Source of the DNA: Rickettsiales bacterium UBA1997
GTDB taxonomy: Bacteria; Pseudomonadota; Alphaproteobacteria; Rickettsiales; UBA1997
Length of the DNA stretch: 8,242 bases
Direction of reading: 5' to 3'
Assembly: GCA_002335845.1 (NCBI GenBank)
Contig: DDCV01000016.1
Span: 1 to 8,242 of the forward strand
In this document: positions 6,321 to 8,242 of the stretch, piece by piece
Numbering within the stretch: position 1 is the stretch's first letter
How the letters are laid out: every line of letters begins with the position of its first letter
Translations under genes and position numbers: made by a program
The notes under the pieces: model-generated
The model's database searches: none
Told to the model about the DNA's origin: nothing
What the model saw: the letters and a program-made list of their open reading frames with translations, nothing else

Positions 6321-7997
6321 ATGCCAATTGATATTATTAAAGATCAATTAAAGAGTATTCCCGATAAAAGCGGCGTCTATCGCTTTTTAGATGCGAAAGA
6401 GAATATTCTTTATATTGGCAAAGCTAAGAATCTGAAAAAAAGAGTCACTAGCTATACCAACCCCAATGCGCTTTCAAGTCGAATCTTGCGCATGGTATAT
6501 TTAGCGCAAAAAGTTGAATTTACGCAAACAAAAAATGAAGTTGAAGCTCTACTGCTTGAGCATAATCTTATTAAAAAACATCTACCAAAATTTAATATTT
6601 TACTCAAGGATGATAAAACATTCCCACAAATATTACTTACCAATCACAATTTTCCACAAATTACTAAATATCGTGGCAATAAAAATGATAATGGCTATTA
6701 TTTTGGACCCTTTGCCTCTGGCTTTGATGTCAATAAAACTATCGATATTTTACGAAAATCTTTTCAAATAAGAAATTGTAATGATCAAGAGTTCAAGCGT
6801 CGAAAAAATCCATGTCTAGAATATCAAATAAAAAAATGTAGCGCACCTTGCGTTGGTATTATCGATAAAATTAATTATAAAAATTCAGTAAGTAATGCAC
6901 TAGATTTTCTTAATGGTAAAACTCAAAAAATTCAAAAATTACTACAAGAAAAAATGGCTTTTTTTAGCCAAAATATGGAATATGAAAAGGCCGCCAATGT
7001 TCGCGACCAAATAAAAGCTCTTAATTCAATTCAATATAAGCAAAATATTAATTTATCACAAGGTCAAGATTCTGATGTCATTATCACTAAATCAATTAAA
7101 GATCGCTTGATAATTTACATATCTTTTTATCGCAAAGGTCAAAATTATGGCGCTAAGCCCTATTACTACAACAAAAAAGATGATCAAAGCGATGTTGATT
7201 TTTTGCAAAATTTTATTGGCCAATTTTATCTAATTCAAAAACCTGCGAAAAATATCATTATCAATCATAAATTAGACGATGTCAGCAATATTTCTGGATT
7301 TTTAAGCCAAATTTTAGGTCATAAAGTCAATATCTTATATCCGCAAAAAGGTGACAAGCTACAATTAGTCAAGGATCATGAAAATATTGCTTTGCAAAAT
7401 CTTGAGCGAAAAATATCGCACAACCTCAAAAATAAAGAGTTGCTAATTGAGGTAAAAAAACTTTTTGATCTCAAAAAAATACCGCAAAGAATAGAAATTT
7501 ATGATAATAGCCATATTTCGGGCACTAACGCTATTGGAGCCTTAGTTACATCTGGTGTTGATGGCTTTATAAAAAGCGGTTATCGCAAATTTAATATTGG
7601 TAAAATTGAAGAAATAAAAAATAAAGATGATACAGCAATGTTGCGCGAAGTTTTACTTCGGCGCTTTGACAATGAAAAGCTTAAAAAAACTAGTAAAAAA
7701 TATAATGAGAAATTTAAGCTATATCCTGATTTTATAATAATTGATGGCGGACTTCCTCAGCTTAATGCGACACAAAGAGTTTTTGATGAAATTGGGATAA
7801 AAATCCCTTTTATTAGCATGTCAAAGGGTAAAAATCGTAATGCTGGCGAAGAATGGTTTCACCAAACAAATAAAGAATCTTTTACCATAGAAAAAAATAG
7901 CCCCGTAATGTATTACCTACAAAGATTAAGAGACGAAGCACACCGCTTTGCAATTATGACTCATCGCAAAAAAAGGAGTAATAGCATTTTAACTTAA
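6321..7997 (+). CDS. uvrC: Excinuclease ABC subunit UvrC, lacking the C-terminal HhH domain
   Basis: The nuclease subunit of UvrABC nucleotide excision repair, making the 3' and 5' cuts around a lesion. From the ATG it is 558 aa. The GIY-YIG nuclease is at the N-terminus (SGVYRF at 17-22, LYIGKAKNLKKR at 30-41). Cys153, Cys165, Cys173 and Cys177 match the four-cysteine Fe-S cluster site known in E. coli UvrC. A UVR (UvrB-binding) helix pair lies at about 200-236. The RNase H-like nuclease has Asp395 (IYDNSH), Asp436/437, Asp475 (IIDGG) and His541 (DEAHRFAI). Family members are usually 600-640 aa and continue after this histidine motif into tandem helix-hairpin-helix units; here the protein ends 17 residues later at HRKKRSNSILT followed by three TAA codons. 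An alternative GTG at 6309 adds four residues. Neither has a Shine-Dalgarno sequence. Confidence 0.95.
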   Translation: MPIDIIKDQLKSIPDKSGVYRFLDAKENILYIGKAKNLKKRVTSYTNPNALSSRILRMVYLAQKVEFTQTKNEVEALLLEHNLIKKHLPKFNILLKDDKTFPQILLTNHNFPQITKYRGNKNDNGYYFGPFASGFDVNKTIDILRKSFQIRNCNDQEFKRRKNPCLEYQIKKCSAPCVGIIDKINYKNSVSNALDFLNGKTQKIQKLLQEKMAFFSQNMEYEKAANVRDQIKALNSIQYKQNINLSQGQDSDVIITKSIKDRLIIYISFYRKGQNYGAKPYYYNKKDDQSDVDFLQNFIGQFYLIQKPAKNIIINHKLDDVSNISGFLSQILGHKVNILYPQKGDKLQLVKDHENIALQNLERKISHNLKNKELLIEVKKLFDLKKIPQRIEIYDNSHISGTNAIGALVTSGVDGFIKSGYRKFNIGKIEEIKNKDDTAMLREVLLRRFDNEKLKKTSKKYNEKFKLYPDFIIIDGGLPQLNATQRVFDEIGIKIPFISMSKGKNRNAGEEWFHQTNKESFTIEKNSPVMYYLQRLRDEAHRFAIMTHRKKRSNSILT

Positions 7998-8007
7998 TAA
8001 TAAATTC

Positions 8008-8241
8008 TTATAAATCCAAACAAGTGAATCTATTTCTAATATATCTAGAGTTACTAATAGATGACGAATATTGATCTTGACTTAAATTAAGAGAATCGTG
8101 GTTACTAGATATTTTAAAATGATTAAATATTTTTTTAATCTTAGAAGAATCAAAAAATATCTGATTTAAATATTCTTTAATTTCTAATAAATCTTTTTTA
8201 TCTAAAAGTTGGGCTGACTTGATTTTTTTTAGCTTAATATC
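8008..8241 (-). CDS. C-terminal end of an unidentified protein, cut by the window edge
   Basis: An open minus-strand frame of 77 codons runs from the right edge to a TAA at 8010-8008. The start lies outside the window, so this is the 3' part of a longer gene. The visible residues are rich in Lys, Ile, Ser, Asn and Leu and look soluble and partly helical (LLDKKDLLEIKEYLNQIF), then become Ser/Asn-rich and end RYIRNRFTCLDL. No family is recognised. Codon choice (AAA, TTA, ATT, TCT) fits the genome, and the opposite strand is full of stops, which supports it being coding. It converges on uvrC with only 10 bp between the two stop codons, leaving no room for a normal terminator. Confidence 0.5.
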   Translation of the reverse strand, partial: DIKLKKIKSAQLLDKKDLLEIKEYLNQIFFDSSKIKKIFNHFKISSNHDSLNLSQDQYSSSISNSRYIRNRFTCLDL

Positions 8242-8242
8242 A

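Noticed and set aside
6452..6771. Minus- and plus-strand open frames within uvrC
   Set aside because: Both overlap the conserved GIY-YIG region of UvrC and look like frame shadows.
7968..7997. Possible frameshift in the A7 run making UvrC appear short
   Set aside because: Both other plus frames reach a stop within a few codons and show no HhH-like sequence, so a simple slip does not restore the domain; the truncation is taken as real pending read support.
1..8242. CRISPR, insertion sequence, tRNA, rRNA or defence island
   Set aside because: No spaced repeats, transposase motifs, cloverleaf-like sequences or defence domains were seen on either strand.

Overview
The window is about 8.2 kb of AT-rich (roughly one-third G+C by eye), gene-dense bacterial DNA. 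The alphaproteobacterial-style prephenate dehydratase, class II DAHP synthase, Era and ThyX, together with very short leader regions, suggest an AT-rich alphaproteobacterium, perhaps Rickettsiales- or Holosporales-like. Aromatic amino acid genes are unusual in classic obligate intracellular Rickettsiales, so a less reduced or extracellular relative is possible. That assignment is inference from protein flavour, not from a phylogeny.

Layout. Positions 1-143 hold no gene that can be named. pheA (prephenate dehydratase, minus) and a class II DAHP synthase gene (plus) lie back to back around a 75-100 bp divergent promoter region, so the entry step of the shikimate pathway and the committed step to phenylalanine share one control region. 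Downstream of the DAHP synthase, on the same strand and almost without gaps, come a hybrid prepilin/LamG-like surface protein gene (20 bp gap) and era, whose ATG overlaps the pilin stop codon by one base. A convergent minus-strand block follows: thyX (FAD-dependent thymidylate synthase), tatA (12 bp after thyX) and, after a 126 bp gap, an ExoD-family membrane protein gene. uvrC diverges from thyX. It ends 10 bp before the C-terminal end of an unidentified minus-strand gene that runs off the right edge.

Most genes are housekeeping. The points worth a second look are: (1) UvrC stops right after its RNase H-like nuclease domain and lacks the usual C-terminal helix-hairpin-helix pair, with a convergent gene occupying the DNA where that domain would be; (2) the prepilin/LamG protein has a G7 tract in its coding sequence and AGG/AGA-biased arginine codons unlike its neighbours, yet is translationally coupled to the essential gene era; (3) prephenate dehydratase carries T-I-F in place of the near-invariant T-R-F triplet. 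No CRISPR array, tRNA, rRNA, insertion sequence or defence system was found. I see no convincing undescribed multi-gene system here.
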